Shown here: piece after piece, positions 10,865 to 20,955 of the stretch
Layout: each line of letters begins with the position of its first letter
Numbering within the stretch: position 1 is the stretch's first letter
Source: Meandrina meandrites
Lineage: Eukaryota > Cnidaria > Anthozoa > Scleractinia > Meandrinidae
DNA: 64,000 nucleotides
Direction of reading: 5' to 3'
NCBI GenBank assembly: GCA_963693305.1
Contig: OY855914.1
Span: 7,952,001-8,016,000, forward strand
Program-made: the position numbers and the translations under genes
The notes under the pieces: model-generated
What the model was told of the DNA's origin: nothing
The model's database searches: none
The model's input: only the letters and a program-made list of their open reading frames with translations

Positions 10865-11611
10865 CTAGAACGCCCACCAGTACCGACGAGGCTGTATGTC
10901 CGGCACGATTATAGTGAAGGGGCACTGATAATGCGAGTCAATGAAGAAACGAAGGAGTGGACCGATCAATATCAACGGGGGGGAAAACAAAAAGGTTTCC
11001 CCCGGAAGGCAACTGTTGTGCAAACACGTTGATACCGGACGACTCTGGGGTGTGGCATGGCGTAAAATGCGGCAGACGATTACCAAGCCGATCACGGCGG
11101 CAGTTGCTGTCAAGTGACATGAGATCAAAGGTATGCGGACCGAACATCTCTGGACACGGGACCACGCCTCCTCAGAAAGGGTACAATCAAGGTCCGAAAA
11201 ACGACGCGACGGGAGGTCGGCCGGGTTTTCAGCAGATGGAACGTAGTGCATGCTTATTAAAAAGTTGAAATCTTGACTGCATCGCAAAATCGCCTTATTA
11301 ACATCATTTATCTCTGAGTTATTTCCACTCTCGTTCTGCCACGACCCCAACAGAACTCTGCTATCCGTATGGACATCCACGCGGGAATTTCGAATCCTTG
11401 ACTTGAAAGCATCCAAAGCACACAACAATGCCTTTGCCTCTAAAAGATTAATGCTGCCCGTTTCATCTCGCCAGTAATCCCGAGCCTCTATTCTGCCACC
11501 ATCGGTCAACAAAACGCCTCCCCAAGCCCGTTTAGAAGCGTCGCAAAACAAAGTGACAGTGATGTGACTTTCCGATCTCCACGGCAAACAATCCGTCCAG
11601 TCATCTAAAAA
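10865..11611 (-). pseudogene. DIRS RNase H domain, in frame after RT
   Basis: Starts in frame right after the TGA that closes the RT frame (FLDDWTDCLPWRSE...). RNase H catalytic positions are visible: 'LFCDASKRAWGG' (D), 'INLLEAKAL' (E), 'VHTDSRV' (D) and 'NPADLPSR' (D). After residue about 155 the frame shifts: 'FGPHTFDLM...NVFAQQ', typical of DIRS elements, is found in a neighbouring frame (about 10990-11150), then 'IGPLLRFFIDSHYQ' returns in the original frame. Two compensating indels therefore sit near 11140 and 10990. Confidence 0.8.
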
Positions 11612-12898
11612 TCACCAATACTCCAGCTCAGATTGGAGAAGACCAGTGACCTTGGTAGCCGCCTTTGAATTACGTACAAGACCAGCAATGGCTTTGAAGA
11701 CTTCACGTAGGTACAACTTGCAACCAGCCACAGCCAGGCTAAAGGAAACGCCTTTACCGGCAAAACGTTGAAGGGTTTTCAATGTTACCATTTTGGACGC
11801 TAAAATGTCCTCCCTGAGTTCCTTAAATTTGACTCTTTTCCCCTCTGGAAGTACGAAAGCGTGCCGAATAGAATCACATATAAAGCCAAGAAACGTAACG
11901 AACGTGGACGGGACGCATTGAGATTTCTCCAAATTAACAAAATAACCGGCCTCCACAAGTAGGTAACAGAGAATGTATGCCGCCGCCTCAGAATTCCGGT
12001 AGCTAGGGGCCCAGGGCTGCTCAGACGACTGAACAAAAAGCTGACCAACGTGTCGATCATCGATATATTGAGAAAGTGGAACACTAAACGAACGAGCTGC
12101 ACCAGAAACCGCCAGGCCCAGGTTATGATAAAGGAAAGCACTAGCTTTCCAGCCAAAAGGTAACGTATAAAAAGTAAAGTAAAAACCCTGCCACTGCAAG
12201 CCGAAAAAGGTGCGGGAAGATGGGTGGAGATAAACGTGTTGATAACCGCTTTTCTCATCGAAGGATGTCTGGTAATGCCCGGGCAAGACATACCTCGGTA
12301 AATCCGACAAATGGTCCAACTTGAAAGGGAGATCCTTGATCCACAGATTAAGGTACCGCTCGTCGTGGCAGAGGCGTGGTTTCGAAGATTCAACGGTGAG
12401 GGGTAGGACCAGATAAGGCGGTTGGACCCGGCAAATCTCGCCCCAAACCGACAGGACTCCGGCCGAAACCCATTGCAATATCGTAGAGGAAATGAAATCC
12501 GAAAACTGAGCGCACGACCTGGAATTTTCCAATACGATAGGAGGAGGACGATCCGAGTCAAAACTTCTTCCTTTGAAATCCCCCCTGAAATGGACGAAAA
12601 ATTGTTCAACTCTCACCCCCTCGTTAATTACAGCCATAAGGCCGACGTGCTTATTGCTGACACCGGACAATAACTTCTCCCAAACTTCCGGGTGCGCATG
12701 TAACGATCCAGCCCGAAAGTCATCTGGATTCCTAAAACGAAGGCTACGCAAAACTCCAAGAGCTGGATCCATTGCCACCATGGCAGGCGAAGCCAAGGGG
12801 CCAACGAAAGGCTGGGTTCCCTTAAAAACATCACACCAAGATGGCTCGACCGTCCCGCGGACGCTTACAGCGTCGCACAACTCCCTTCGAAAAACCAC
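11612..12898 (-). pseudogene. DIRS reverse transcriptase
   Basis: A 428-residue frame with DIRS-class RT: 'KPRLCHDERYLN', 'YQTSFDEKSGYQHV' (first catalytic Asp), 'FYTLPFGWKASAFLYH', and the catalytic 'SQYIDDRHVG' with the YIDD box followed by RH as in DIRS. It ends at 'LEYW' with a TGA, after which RNase H goes on in the same frame. The first codon is uncertain: on the minus strand the bases just upstream read 'cttgttcccttag|GTGG', which could be a splice acceptor. The domain itself is complete. Confidence 0.85.
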
Positions 12899-13203
12899 CT
12901 AAGGGAACAAGTGGAAAAAGGCAGAGATAAGAAACAGGGAGAAAACAAAAGGGAACCCAACCCTCCGTTGACCCCAGGCTCCGAATCAGGTCCAGAATTG
13001 AGGCACAGAGAAGGCCCCCCTAAGGTCAACGAGGGCAGAGTGAGGACCCCCCTCCCTAATTGGGGAGCTAGAATATGTGAGAACAAGACCCAAGCAATAA
13101 TAAAAACATGGCGTACAACAATCCATAAGACAACACAAACTGAGACAGCTGGTAATCAAAGGATCTTTATTAAAGAAATACTGAAGGCGCCTACAGACAT
13201 AAC

Positions 13204-13855
13204 TTAAGAACGCCGAACTACAAAAGCCAGTGAAAGGTGGAGAAAAACAACTCTCGAGGGCAAAAAACTTAATACAGCAACGATTGCCTCCTCCAAAGCA
13301 AGGCTAATGTTTACCGCCTCTGAACCCCCCCCCCCCCCCCCGGGGACTATGATAAGGAAATTGAGACAGGCGTTGGTTGAACTACATTCACGTGCCATAT
13401 GGCCGAAACAATTGCAATTAAAACAACGAACATTTCCCTAAGGCCTCGGGCGGGCGTAACGCAATCCGCGTGACGGAGCTGCCGCAGCCCTGGAAGAGGA
13501 TTTCAAAATTGAATTAGCCTCCTTCGCAATCCTTGCCCGAACTGGATCCTCCAAAAGGCCAACAAGGAGCCTTTGCAACGATTCGTTATCCAGTAGATCT
13601 GCTCTCGCTCTGACTTCACCGAGGGCCGCCGCGTACAAGTCGGCTTTCTCGTGTGCTTCGTTCCTGGCGAGGCGCACCAAAGACTGCAAAAGCTCTATCG
13701 CCTCATATCGATCAAACATGTTCAACGGACGGTTTAAATGTCTACGGAGAGTAATCAAGGCGTTCTCCGTGCTTCGACGCGTTCCCTCGTCCTCCAAGGC
13801 CTTCAATTTCTTTTCAAGAACTTGAACACGATCAGGAGTGGCTGAGAAAGAAGAA
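13204..13855 (-). pseudogene. DIRS gag-like protein with zinc knuckle and in-frame TAG
   Basis: Helical, charged region ('KALEDEGTRR...LGEVRARADLLDNESL') of about 120 residues, then an in-frame TAG at 13438-13440, then at once a CCHC zinc knuckle CFNCNCFGHMAREC (CX2CX4HX4C). The stop therefore separates the capsid-like part from the nucleic-acid-binding knuckle. An acceptor-like 'ttctttctcag' lies just upstream near 13845. A long C run (13327-13341) inside the frame after the knuckle is prone to slippage. Confidence 0.7.
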
Positions 13856-14022
13856 AAAACATACGGGGATAAAAAGTCACATCCACCGTCTGGCTAACAA
13901 GAAAGGGGCAAAAACGCTATTAATCCTAAACGAAGTCTGAAAAAACTCCTTTGGCCTTTGCGACTCCCTGCAAAATTCTTATCCCTTTAAAATGGCCCTC
14001 ATAATCTCCCCACTCCTAAACA

Positions 14023-14500
14023 TTGCTCCATAAATTTATTATTGCCTTTGCCACATCCTTACTTTCCTCAATTTCTCTTTTTCTCTTCTATCCTTCTCAT
14101 CCATTGCATTTCATATGCTTTGCTTTCACATACGTTTTATCCTCCCTTCCTTTCCTCTTTCCATCTCCTTTTTTTTCTTTTCTTTTTTCTGGCGCTATCT
14201 TAAAATTCACTTTTTCCTCTTTCTCCTTGTCCTCTTTCCTTTTCTCCTTTTCCCTCGTTCCTCTTTCTTTTTTTTTTTCTGGCGCTATCTCATAAATCAC
14301 TTTCCTCTCCTACTCCTTCTCTTTCCTTTTCTGATTTCCTTCCTCCTCTTTCCTCCGTATTCTCTCTTTTATTTTTTCTTTTTTTTTTCTGGCGCCACTT
14401 TTCCTCTTCTGTTCCTTTCATTTTCCTCTGTCTCTTTTTCTTTTCTCCTTTTCTTTCTTTTAATTTTTTGCGCCAAATCTTAATTCACTTCTCTCTTTGT
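14023..14500 (+). repeat. Polypyrimidine tract with degenerate 105-bp tandem units
   Basis: About 480 bases are almost pure C/T on this strand. Four units share 'ttttttttctggcgc' followed by 'tatcttaaaattcac'-like sequence. It lies inside the DIRS element, in the gap upstream of gag (probably an intron on the minus strand). Open frames across it are low-complexity artefacts. Confidence 0.75.
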
Positions 14501-15044
14501 CCTGACAAAAGCGCCACTAAACTAAGCGCTTTCACCTCTAAAGCTCTTTCTTAAATATCACCGCACAAAACAAAAGGAGCTTACCGACAATGGAAACAAT
14601 ACAACCACGAAAAACATGTAAACGAAGAAACGCGGAGGCGGCAAACGTGCGAACAAAAGCAGGGAAAAGAAGCACATAAAAATATATAAAGAAAATATAA
14701 CATACGCATAAAGAAAATGCAACAACGAACTAAAACCGAGCACTCCGAGCGCGGGAGAGCAAAAAATTAAGCAGAGTAAACTGAAACACAACAACACGAA
14801 AAATGCGCAAAGACATAACAAGGCGGGCAAGAAAACAAAGACTAGCAGCGAAGCCCACGTGGGAAGGCGAACTATGAAGGTGCGAAGGAACGCGGCCTAG
14901 CAAACTGCTGAAAAACAAGCAACGAAACATGGAGAAACATAACTAATGCAAGCAAATACAAAACTAGGCGACCAAAAAGCCGAAACACGCCGGCAAAGAA
15001 CGCGAAGAACACACGCAGAAACCACAAAAGACCAAAGCAATTAC

Positions 15045-15158
15045 CTCAACGTCTTCCACGGGTTCGGCTGGCTCGGCGGGCGGAACAACCACCTCAACTG
15101 CAACTGGGTCTTCTGGTGGAACAGGGCCAGGAGGTGGAGGCAAGACAGGCTCAGCCAT
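15045..15158 (-). CDS. Candidate 5' coding exon of the DIRS gag
   Basis: ATG at 15158 opens a proline- and acid-rich segment beginning MAEPVLPPPPGPVPPEDP and ending 'EPVEDVE', followed by a donor-like GAG|GTAATTG. It would splice over the polypyrimidine stretch to the gag exon near 13841, but the codon phase of that junction does not match with these exact sites, so a further exon or another donor is needed. Confidence 0.35.
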
Positions 15159-15232
15159 TATCGAAACTTGAGGGAAAACAGAAAGCTGACACAGGAGAAT
15201 GACAAATGCTGGTGGCGGTGACAAAAGACTAA

Positions 15233-15410
15233 GCGCAAAGCGCCTTCCAAGGCAATCTCGTAAAACTGCGAGATCCCGCGCCACACAGCCAGATTTTATG
15301 CCTGAATGGCCGCAAAGGATCATACTAGACGCCAACAAACCCGGATCCTCGGGATTAAAGGAATGAAGCGTGCTTACATGACACGCTAATTATATATGCA
15401 GTGAGAATAG
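15233..15410 (+). repeat. DIRS repeat Y, terminal copy
   Basis: Right terminus of the DIRS element. Same sequence as 8970-9146, ending 'gtgagaatag'; the LINE sequence begins a few bases later. Confidence 0.9.
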
Positions 15411-15419
15411 GGTGTCTCA

Positions 15420-17113
15420 TTTCCAAACGCGGCACTTTAATGAACCCTTGAATTCAGATCAGGAAGCGATCATTTCTGAGTTGCGAAGTCTAGAAAATGC
15501 GCCAGCTCAATCGAATTCTTTGAACGACCTGATAACTGAGCTCGAAATATACGCAGCGGCTAAAAAACTTAAAACTAAAAAAACTCCGTTTTCAGACAAA
15601 ATCAGAAACGAAATGATCAAATCCAGCCTGTTTATTTGAAATTATTTAATACGGTTCTAAGATCGGGCCGTGACTATGCCTCAAACATGGTGTACAGTGG
15701 TCTTATCACACCAATTTTTAAAAATGGGACTAAAAGTGATCCCTCAAACTACCGTGGCGTGGAATCTGTGTTTCAAGCTGTCTTGGAAAATTATCTTGCT
15801 CAATTCTCAACCAAAGATTTCTTGAACACGTCCAGTTACTTGAGATACTTCATAAATCTCAAATTGGGTTTTTAGCAAATAATCCAACAGCGGATCACGT
15901 TTTTACGCTACGGACATTAATAGATAAGTATGTCGATTGTCATCAAACGAAAGTATATAAGCGTGTTTTGTCGACTTTAGAAAAGCATTTGATTCGGTAT
16001 GGCACGTTGGACTTCTATACAAGCTGTTACAAATTTATGTCCGAGGAAATTTCTATAATTTAATAAAAAGTTTATACTCGAACTCTACCTGCTCTATAAG
16101 AATTGGCAACAACAGAACGCGCCCTTTTCGGTATGCAAGAGGTGTACGCCAAGGGTGTATTTTAAGTCCTTTGCTCTTTAACCTATACGTTAACGATTAG
16201 CTTTTTCTTTTAACAATGTTCTATCCGATCCGTTCATACTGCTAAATGGCACCAAACTCAACTCCCTTTTTTATGCAGACGACTTACGGCGCGTTCGTTT
16301 GGGAATATTCTGGAATAAGAACATATCCTGGGAGCAGAATAGCCGGAATGGAAATCCAAGTATTCCGGAATAGGAAGAGCAGCCAAACGAACGCTAACTT
16401 GCATTATTCCAATTATTCTTATTCCAGATTGATCCCAAACGAACGCGCCCTTAATTATTTTATCACGATCAAAACTAGGATTGCAAAATTGTCTTAACAA
16501 GGTATCTTCACATTGCAACTCCTGGATGCTAAACATAAACCCTAAGAAAACCAAAATAAGGATTTTCCAACGACGTACAAAACGATATGATCATGCTTTT
16601 CACGTAGGCAGTGAAAAAAATAGACATTATTCAAGACTATACCTATTTAGGGACACGCATCTTATCTTCAGGAAATTTTACACTGTCACTTGAACACCTA
16701 CGACAAAAAACTCTTCATGCTTTGTTTAGCCTGCGACGACAAACAGACTTCAATAAACTGAAACCTTCAATACCATGTAAAATTTTTGATTCAAAGATCT
16801 TACCAATCTTAACCTACAACAGTGAAGTTTGGGGTGCAGTGCCTTTGTGAAATCAGACTTTAAGTCGTGGGACCTTTCCCCAATTGAGAGAACTCATTTA
16901 CAGTTTTGTAAACGATACTTTAAATAGAAGTACATAACAAGGCATCCAATATTGCATGCAGAGCTGAACTTGGTAAATTCCCACTGATCATTGATATAAA
17001 TAAGAAGATACTAAGTTATCTAAATTACCTACACCAAAAGGATGAAAACTCTATAGTGAGACAAGCCTGAGATATTTCGATAGATCTTTATGATAACGGA
17101 AAAAATAGTTTTT
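15420..17113 (+). pseudogene. Non-LTR retrotransposon RT, first part (LINE-A)
   Basis: Broken reverse transcriptase in several frames: 'SGLITPIFKNGTKSDPSNYRG', then 'FVDFRKAFDSV', 'RGVRQGCILSPLLFNLYVND' and 'FYADD', followed after an insertion by 'WMLNINPKKTKI', 'YTYLGTRI' and 'ILPILTYNSEVWGA'. These are standard LINE RT blocks and C-terminal thumb. Stops and frameshifts are frequent, so this is a decayed copy. The clade is not certain. The 5' part (endonuclease) is missing; the copy begins next to the DIRS terminus. The remaining 3' part lies at 20601-20955, past a second LINE insertion. Confidence 0.8.
16287..16450. mobile_element. Harbinger-type MITE inside the YADD motif of LINE-A
   Basis: A 164-bp element with ends GGCGCGTTCGTTTGGGA and complement, flanked by TTA at 16284-16286 and 16451-16453. 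Removing it and one TTA restores the reading frame F-Y-A-D-D-L-I-I-L of the host LINE, which proves both the insertion and the duplication. Confidence 0.85.
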
Positions 17114-17126
17114 TTTTTTAATTTAC

Positions 17127-17395
17127 GGGACAAATTACATACAGTGCTTACAGTAGAATTACTTACATCACAGTACATTAAGTTACAATGCGATTAAATT
17201 AAAAAAAGGAAGCCTAATCTTAATAATACACGTTACTAGCAATATTGTTAAATTAAAATTTACGGTACAATTACATACAGTACTTACAGTAGAATTACTT
17301 ACATAACAGTACATTAAGTTACAATGCAATTAAATTTAAAAAAAGGAAGCCTAATATGACATGTAATGATACACGTTACTAGCAATATTACAATA
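17127..17395. repeat. Two 135-bp tandem units in the L1/Tx1 3' end
   Basis: 'aatttacgg...aattacatacagt...' to 'gttactagcaatatt' occurs twice (about 17127-17250 and 17262-17390) with a few differences, next to the poly(A) end of the LINE. Confidence 0.8.
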
Positions 17396-17444
17396 ACAGG
17401 TGTCATTTTTTTTATTTATATTGACATTGCAATACGCAGTGGAC

Positions 17445-18668
17445 TACGAAAGCCGAGGAGGGACTTCAGACTTCAGACTTCAGACTTCAGACTTCAGACT
17501 TCAGACTTCAGACTTCAGACTTCAGACTTCAGACTTCAGACTTCCGCCTTCGCTTGATTTCCGCTGACCTCCGAGTTGTTGTTGTAATAAACATGTTGAA
17601 AAGTACAACAGAGTCATCTCTGAACAATCAGTCGCTAAATCCAATGAAGCAGAAAGGCTATCCAAGAATAAAAAACGCAAAAAGCGTAGAAAAAATGCAA
17701 TACAGAAGCGAATGATTACAGAAAGGGAGAAAAAATACATTAACTGACCACCAAGTCATCGTGTTAGCAAAAGGGCTTAAGTTTATTGAAACACCCGTGA
17801 CAAATGAAAATTAAATAAGTAACGCAACAAAACAGATAAAAAATAATGGAGGTAAAGTTTAGCTCCCAGAACGCAAATCACAACCACTCTTACTAGTGAT
17901 TTGATATTTGATTGACTAGTCTACGTCACTTCCGGCGATGTTTATAAGCGAAACATGAGTACCCAATAAATCATTTTCAAACACTCAAACTAAGGGGAGC
18001 TTAAAAACAACTCAAACAAACCATCGCTCTCAATGCTTAGAGACTGCAGTAGCCTTCAAAAGACTCGGATCTTAGAGAACTGTGGTAACGAAACGTTATC
18101 CAACGAACTAACCGCCACTTCAGATAAACAGGATGACGGTTGGAGATCCACTGATCCGATACACACAAAATACTACAACATTCTTTTAAAGGCTATTATG
18201 AATCTTTCGACAAACATGAGCTGATAAAGCTCACGAAATATGCCACAGAGCTAACAAACACAATGGCATAAAGATTATTACTGTAACGGCGACCAGCGGG
18301 AGCCGTGTTTGGCCTGTCACATTTTATATTTTCACTTAAAAATTTAAAACAAATACTGATGCAACAATGGAGTCTCATCCAAAATCAGCCACTGCTGAAA
18401 AGAATTTCCAAACCGCCTCAAAAGAGGTAAATCGCTCAAAGACATACTCGTCAGAGTAAAACTTTAAAGGCTCACGCGTCGCTGCGCCGTAAACCACATA
18501 GGGAAGTCTGTGTAGGCATGTCTATGACGTTTTCAAGTCTGAAGTCTGAAGTCTGAAGTCCGAAGTCTGAAGTCTGAAGTCTGAAGTCTGAAGTCTGAAG
18601 TCTGAAGTCTGAAGTCCGAAGTCTGAAGTCTGAAGTCTGAAGTCTGAAGTCCCTCCTCGGCTTTCGTA
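17445..18668. mobile_element. TIR element with 7-bp tandem-repeat arrays at both ends
   Basis: Ends TACGAAAGCCGAGGAGGG and complement (17445-17462, 18651-18668) are flanked by a 7-bp direct duplication AGTGGAC (17438-17444, 18669-18675). Just inside, about 11 copies of ACTTCAG run inward on the left (17463-17541), and about 16 inverted copies (CTGAAGT, a few with T to C) run on the right (18537-18650). The interior holds 'TDHQVIVLAKGLKFIETP'-like residues near 17740-17800, which resemble the N-terminal motif of Penelope-like RTs, with many stops. A 7-bp duplication fits P-like or an unclassified superfamily. Confidence 0.8.
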
Positions 18669-19658
18669 AGTGGACAGTACAATATTTACGTCAACAAGAA
18701 ACACGAACACACACACTAACTACTAAATAAAAGCTTCCCACGTTTCTTTAAATTGTTTTAGCTGGTTGCTTTTCACTGCTAAAGTGCGAAGAATGACGAG
18801 TACGTCCTTTAGGCGCGAAAGAAAGCCCTCAAAGTCCAAGATGCCAACGCTTGCATTTATAGAGAAAATATGGTATTTAGCAATTATTATACAGTAGTTG
18901 AGGGCAGTCCAGTAGTTTGAGTCGCGATCCTGATGCCAGCCGTATAGAATTACACTTTTTGACAGAATAATGTGTTGGCGAAAAGTAATCTGCCACCAAT
19001 TTGTAAAATGGGTCCAGAAACCCGAGGACTGACAGCATGTTAAAAACATGTGGGTCAATGACTGGCTTTCAAGATTGTAAAGCAGACATTTGTCATTGCT
19101 TGCCAGACAAGCTGTACTGCGTTGGTAAGATACCGTGGATAATTTTGAGTTGAAACATTGTAAGTTTTGCCTCTTTCATGATACGAAATGGGAGCGTGTA
19201 AACAAGCTGAATGTTTTCTTTAGTAAAGCCGTGATTTAGAAGTTTCGGTTCAGCTGTTGGAGCAGAGTATCTTTTCTCCAGTAACTTTGAATATGCTAAC
19301 TTTGTGGGAAAAAGTTTCAGAGGTATTGCAGATGCAGATTCCAAACTGTCGTGGGTTGTGTTGTGGATGGCTATCTTCCATTCCTTTGGTATAGCATTGA
19401 AGAGGCCGTGATACACGGTGAACGGAAATTCTATTCGGTATTTTTCTTTTAATCCTGCTAGAGATAGAAAATTAAGATCTGTATTAAGCAGGTTCTTAAT
19501 ATAGATGATGCCTTTTTTGAACCAGTCGCTTATAAAGATTGGCTTACCACCCAGACAAATGCTGCAATTGTTCCAGATTATTCGATCTCTTACGGGTTTC
19601 TCTTAATTGTCGGTTAGAAGTTTAAACTCTTACCAGTAACCTAGAATTGTACGGTAAA

Positions 19659-19896
19659 GGTGGCGGCAAACGAGGACACAATGTTGCGGACACATTGTGG
19701 CGGACACAAATGTTTCCCTGTTTGCCCGCGCGGGCAACATTTGTTACGGACACAAAATTTGTGTCCGAGACACAAAAATGTTTCTCATTTCTTTCAGAAA
19801 CATTTTGTGTCCGCAACAAATGTTTCCCCGTTTGCTCGCCCATGAAAACATCATGAGCAACAATGTGTCCGCCACAATGTGTCCTCGTTTGCCACC
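19659..19896. mobile_element. 238-bp MITE inside the L1/Tx1 LINE
   Basis: Imperfect inverted ends, GGTGGCGGCAAACGAGGACA at 19659 against the complement of gtcctcgtttgccacc ending at 19896. The interior is made of 'gtgtccgcaac' and 'acaaatgtttccc' motifs in both directions. No clear target duplication was found. Confidence 0.7.
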
Positions 19897-20600
19897 TTCT
19901 TAAAATTCTGGGAGTTGATCTAGGTTGAGTAACTTTAAATCGTAGTCGCATTCAACAAGAAAATCAAGACCGCCGAGTTGACTGACCGCGTGATTTGGAA
20001 TGGCTTTCCACGAGGCATCACTATTCTATAAAGCGTTTAATCCAAGCCATTTTAAGAGAACCTTCCATGATTTCAAAGTCAATCATTTTTAAACCACCAT
20101 GTTTTATTTCTGCGATAATAGTCTTTTTCTTGATTTTGGGTGTTTTGCCGTCCCAAATGAAATTGAAAATTATTTTATTAATGCTGTCTATAAGAGGCTT
20201 CGAGATTGTCAAAAGGGAGGTGCTATAAATTAGTTTGGCTAAACCCAATGCTTTAACGATGTTTATCTTGCCAAGTAAGGTGAGCTTTCTTCTTTTTCCA
20301 ACTTTGTAACGTTTGTTCTAAAGTGCGAATTTTCTCTTCGAAATTAAGCTTATCGGTAAGCACGGGGTCAGATGAAAAATGTACGCCGAGGGCGTGAACA
20401 GAGTCTTGCGGCCATTTGAAACCAAAAGGCTTATCGTTCCGATTTCTTCAAGAACCTAGCCACAGTTTTGTGTTTATTGATTTCTAGGCCACTAACTTCC
20501 TTGAAGTCTTCTAAGAGCTTTATTAAATGGGGGACAGACTCGAGATCGCGTACCAAAACCGTAGTGTCATCTGCGTACTGTGTACATTTTATTTTTTATT

Positions 20601-20955
20601 AAAAATAGTTTTTACTCTAGGGTAATGAAAATAAAAGAATACTATAATTGTTATAATTTTAACTATTGTTCATTAAATGATTGTAAAATTAAACAATATA
20701 TTAATGTCATGAAACAGAAGTATATTTCACATTGGAACCAAACCCTACAAAACTCGCAAAAACTTAGTTTTTATAACACTATTAAAAATAATTCTAGCCC
20801 TTTTACCAACTTAGTTTTAACAAGAAGAAACCCTCTAAGGAAAACATTATTAAAACTGAGAATAAGCTGTCACAAACTTAGGATCGAAACAGGTAGATAC
20901 AACGATATACCTCGAAATGAAAGACTATGCCACTTCTGCAATTGCAACTGTAACG
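20601..20955 (+). pseudogene. LINE-A, 3' coding part
   Basis: Continues the LINE-A frame after the nested insertion: 'FYSRVMKIKEYYNCYNF', then 'NPLRKTLLKLRISCHKLRIE' and 'ERLCHFCNCN'. The last block (C-x2-C) is the usual LINE C-terminal zinc-finger-like motif, here running into unrelated sequence. Confidence 0.7.

Larger units (their letters stand above)
8832..15410 (-). mobile_element. DIRS-type retrotransposon, rearranged copy
   Basis: About 6.6 kb with gag-like, RT, RNase H and split tyrosine-recombinase frames, mostly on the minus strand. Two direct repeats frame it: X (66 bp, 8832-8897 and 9791-9856) and Y (177-178 bp, 8970-9146 and 15233-15410). The second Y copy is the right terminus. 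The layout is reminiscent of the split direct repeats of PAT/Ngaro-type elements, but the X copy inside sits in the inverted segment. In-frame stops (TAG in gag, TGA before RNase H) and two frameshifts after RNase H show that this copy is dead unless recoded. Confidence 0.85.
17114..20600 (-). mobile_element. 5'-truncated L1/Tx1-like LINE, minus strand, nested in LINE-A
   Basis: A T run at 17111-17119 is the poly(A) tail of a minus-strand insertion. The target duplication AAAAATAGTTTTT occurs at 17101-17113 and 20601-20613, and the LINE-A reading frame (GKNSF|YSRVM) rejoins across it. Coding remains run downwards from 20600: a YADD block near 20575, 'NKIIFNFIWDGKTPKIKK' and 'GGLKMIDFE' (20021-20248), then 19416-19093 and 19058-18723, the last ending in a stop. 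These motifs are typical of L1/Tx1-clade ORF2 C-termini. The 5' end is truncated within the RT domain. Confidence 0.85.

Noticed and set aside
14115..14483. Phe/Leu/Ser-rich open frame
   Set aside because: Translation of a pure polypyrimidine tract.
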